This document shows positions 63,487-64,000 of a DNA stretch of 64,000 nucleotides, piece after piece. Position 1 is the first letter of the stretch, and each line of letters starts with the position of its first letter. Where the stretch lies: the NCBI RefSeq assembly GCF_000520995.1, contig NZ_JACA01000024.1:16477-80476 (forward strand), read 5' to 3'. The DNA comes from Aquimarina macrocephali JAMB N27. Lineage in GTDB: Bacteria > Bacteroidota > Bacteroidia > Flavobacteriales > Flavobacteriaceae. A program made the position numbers and the translations under genes. The notes below the pieces were generated by a model, which had not been told where the DNA came from, ran no database searches, and saw nothing but the letters and a program-made list of their open reading frames with translations.

Positions 63487-63859
63487 AATCGTTATTCATT
63501 TTCCAACACAAAAATTCCGGATTATCAGTAGAACTCATTGCTTTAATTAATTCTTCATTATTGAATTCTGGGAATTTCTGAAAACTCTCTAACATTTTTG
63601 ATTCACCTGTTGCACCACCTGGAATAGATAGTATTATTTGTTCTCCTAATATTCTCCACCAAACACCTGTTCCCCAAGGTCCAGTATCATTTGTCTCAAT
63701 AATTATTTGACTAATGTCACTTATTTGAAGTTTTGTTTCAAGTCCATCATAGTCAACAGTCCTAATTTCAATTTCATTTATTTCTACTAGCCATTTGGAT
63801 TCAGGACTGAAATTTTCAATATCATTTTTCTTTTTCTTAAAGAATGAAAATATTCCCAT
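63446..63859 (-). CDS. Hypothetical protein, C-terminus coded within the repeat
   Basis: A 137-residue cytoplasmic protein that starts MGIFSFFKKKKND. It has a beta-rich body with VDYDGLETKLQISDISQIIIETND and a glycine-rich GIPGGAT-like loop. The last 13 or so residues (CLTKAIINKGFGT) are read from the attC-like repeat, which supports insertion of the gene next to it. I do not recognise the family. The 141 bp beyond its start hold only the palindrome at 63941. Confidence 0.6.
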   Translation of the reverse strand: MGIFSFFKKKKNDIENFSPESKWLVEINEIEIRTVDYDGLETKLQISDISQIIIETNDTGPWGTGVWWRILGEQIILSIPGGATGESKMLESFQKFPEFNNEELIKAMSSTDNPEFLCWKMNNDCLTKAIINKGFGT

Positions 63860-63940
63860 TTTATGCTACTTTTATTGTCTCGCTAAATTCGAAAAACATA
63901 TTGATTTTTTTAGCAATTCAGGTTTCGATTTGTGCCGATG

Positions 63941-63961
63941 GCGCGGATTTGTAATCCGTGC
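63941..63961. repeat. REP-like palindrome
   Basis: CGGATTTGTAATCCG (63944-63958), extended by GC on both sides, is the type of short palindrome dispersed in Bacteroidota intergenic DNA. It is the only recognisable element at the right edge of the window. Confidence 0.5.
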
Positions 63962-64000
63962 TATTAATACTTTAAAATAAATTTAAAACAATCTTATCTA

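Overview
The window looks like a chromosomal segment of a marine-type Flavobacteriaceae bacterium (phylum Bacteroidota; an Aquimarina-like genome is my guess). The DNA is AT-rich. Ribosome-binding sites are mostly weak. Several promoters carry the Bacteroidota -7 box TAnnTTTG (6197-6204, 28497-28504, 35768-35775, 62824-62831). The gene content is typical of the family: TolB/amidohydrolase proteins, BNR-repeat secreted proteins, S9/S10/M28/M16 peptidases, SBP-domain hybrid histidine kinases and 7TM-AraC regulators. No tRNA, rRNA, CRISPR array, phage or intact insertion sequence was seen.

Region 1 (1-41.6 kb) is ordinary chromosome. It starts with an exported three-gene operon (metallo-beta-lactamase-fold protein, BNR-repeat protein, S9 peptidase; 6112->128). 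Next come an SLC13 transporter, a secreted M28 peptidase, a VWA/AAA+ ATPase pair, an RDD protein and a lone secreted beta-helix-like protein. Two tandem paralogous hybrid sensor kinases with periplasmic solute-binding domains follow (15953-20265), then a four-gene block of two amidohydrolases, an S10 carboxypeptidase and a pirin (27640->20362). After these lie an ABC-F ATPase, a membrane LuxR-type regulator, an outer-membrane barrel, and a group of small enzymes (VOC, flavodoxin-fold reductase, M16, GrpB, GyrI-like). Two transcription units of that group share the same TGACA-N6-TGTCA operator.

Region 2 (about 41.7-63.9 kb) is accessory in character. Almost every gene is on the minus strand and stands alone: acetyltransferases, YdeI-like, DUF5946, acetolactate decarboxylase, CPBP protease, FabV, zincin, DinB, small membrane proteins. 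Many are separated by 130-230 bp imperfect inverted repeats. The gene-side end of these repeats carries an RYYYAAC-like core that touches or overlaps the stop codon, and the other end carries the complementary core, as in integron attC sites. Gene fragments and one partial duplication lie between the units. No integrase is in the window. I read this as an integron-cassette-like (CALIN-like) array or a Bacteroidota-specific equivalent, and it is the main candidate for something unusual.

Two other repeats stand out in region 2. One is a roughly 65-75 bp block, three copies of which carry a 24-28 bp palindrome with GTTAC/GTAAC arms; it recurs upstream of minus-strand genes including fabV and an AraC gene. 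The other is a degenerate 21-bp tandem repeat array built on TCGA words (61236-61770). Redox or metal regulation is suggested by a thioredoxin-OsmC-permease operon with ArsR-type and CRP-type palindromes upstream, and by a perfect FNR box beside a Crp/Fnr gene.
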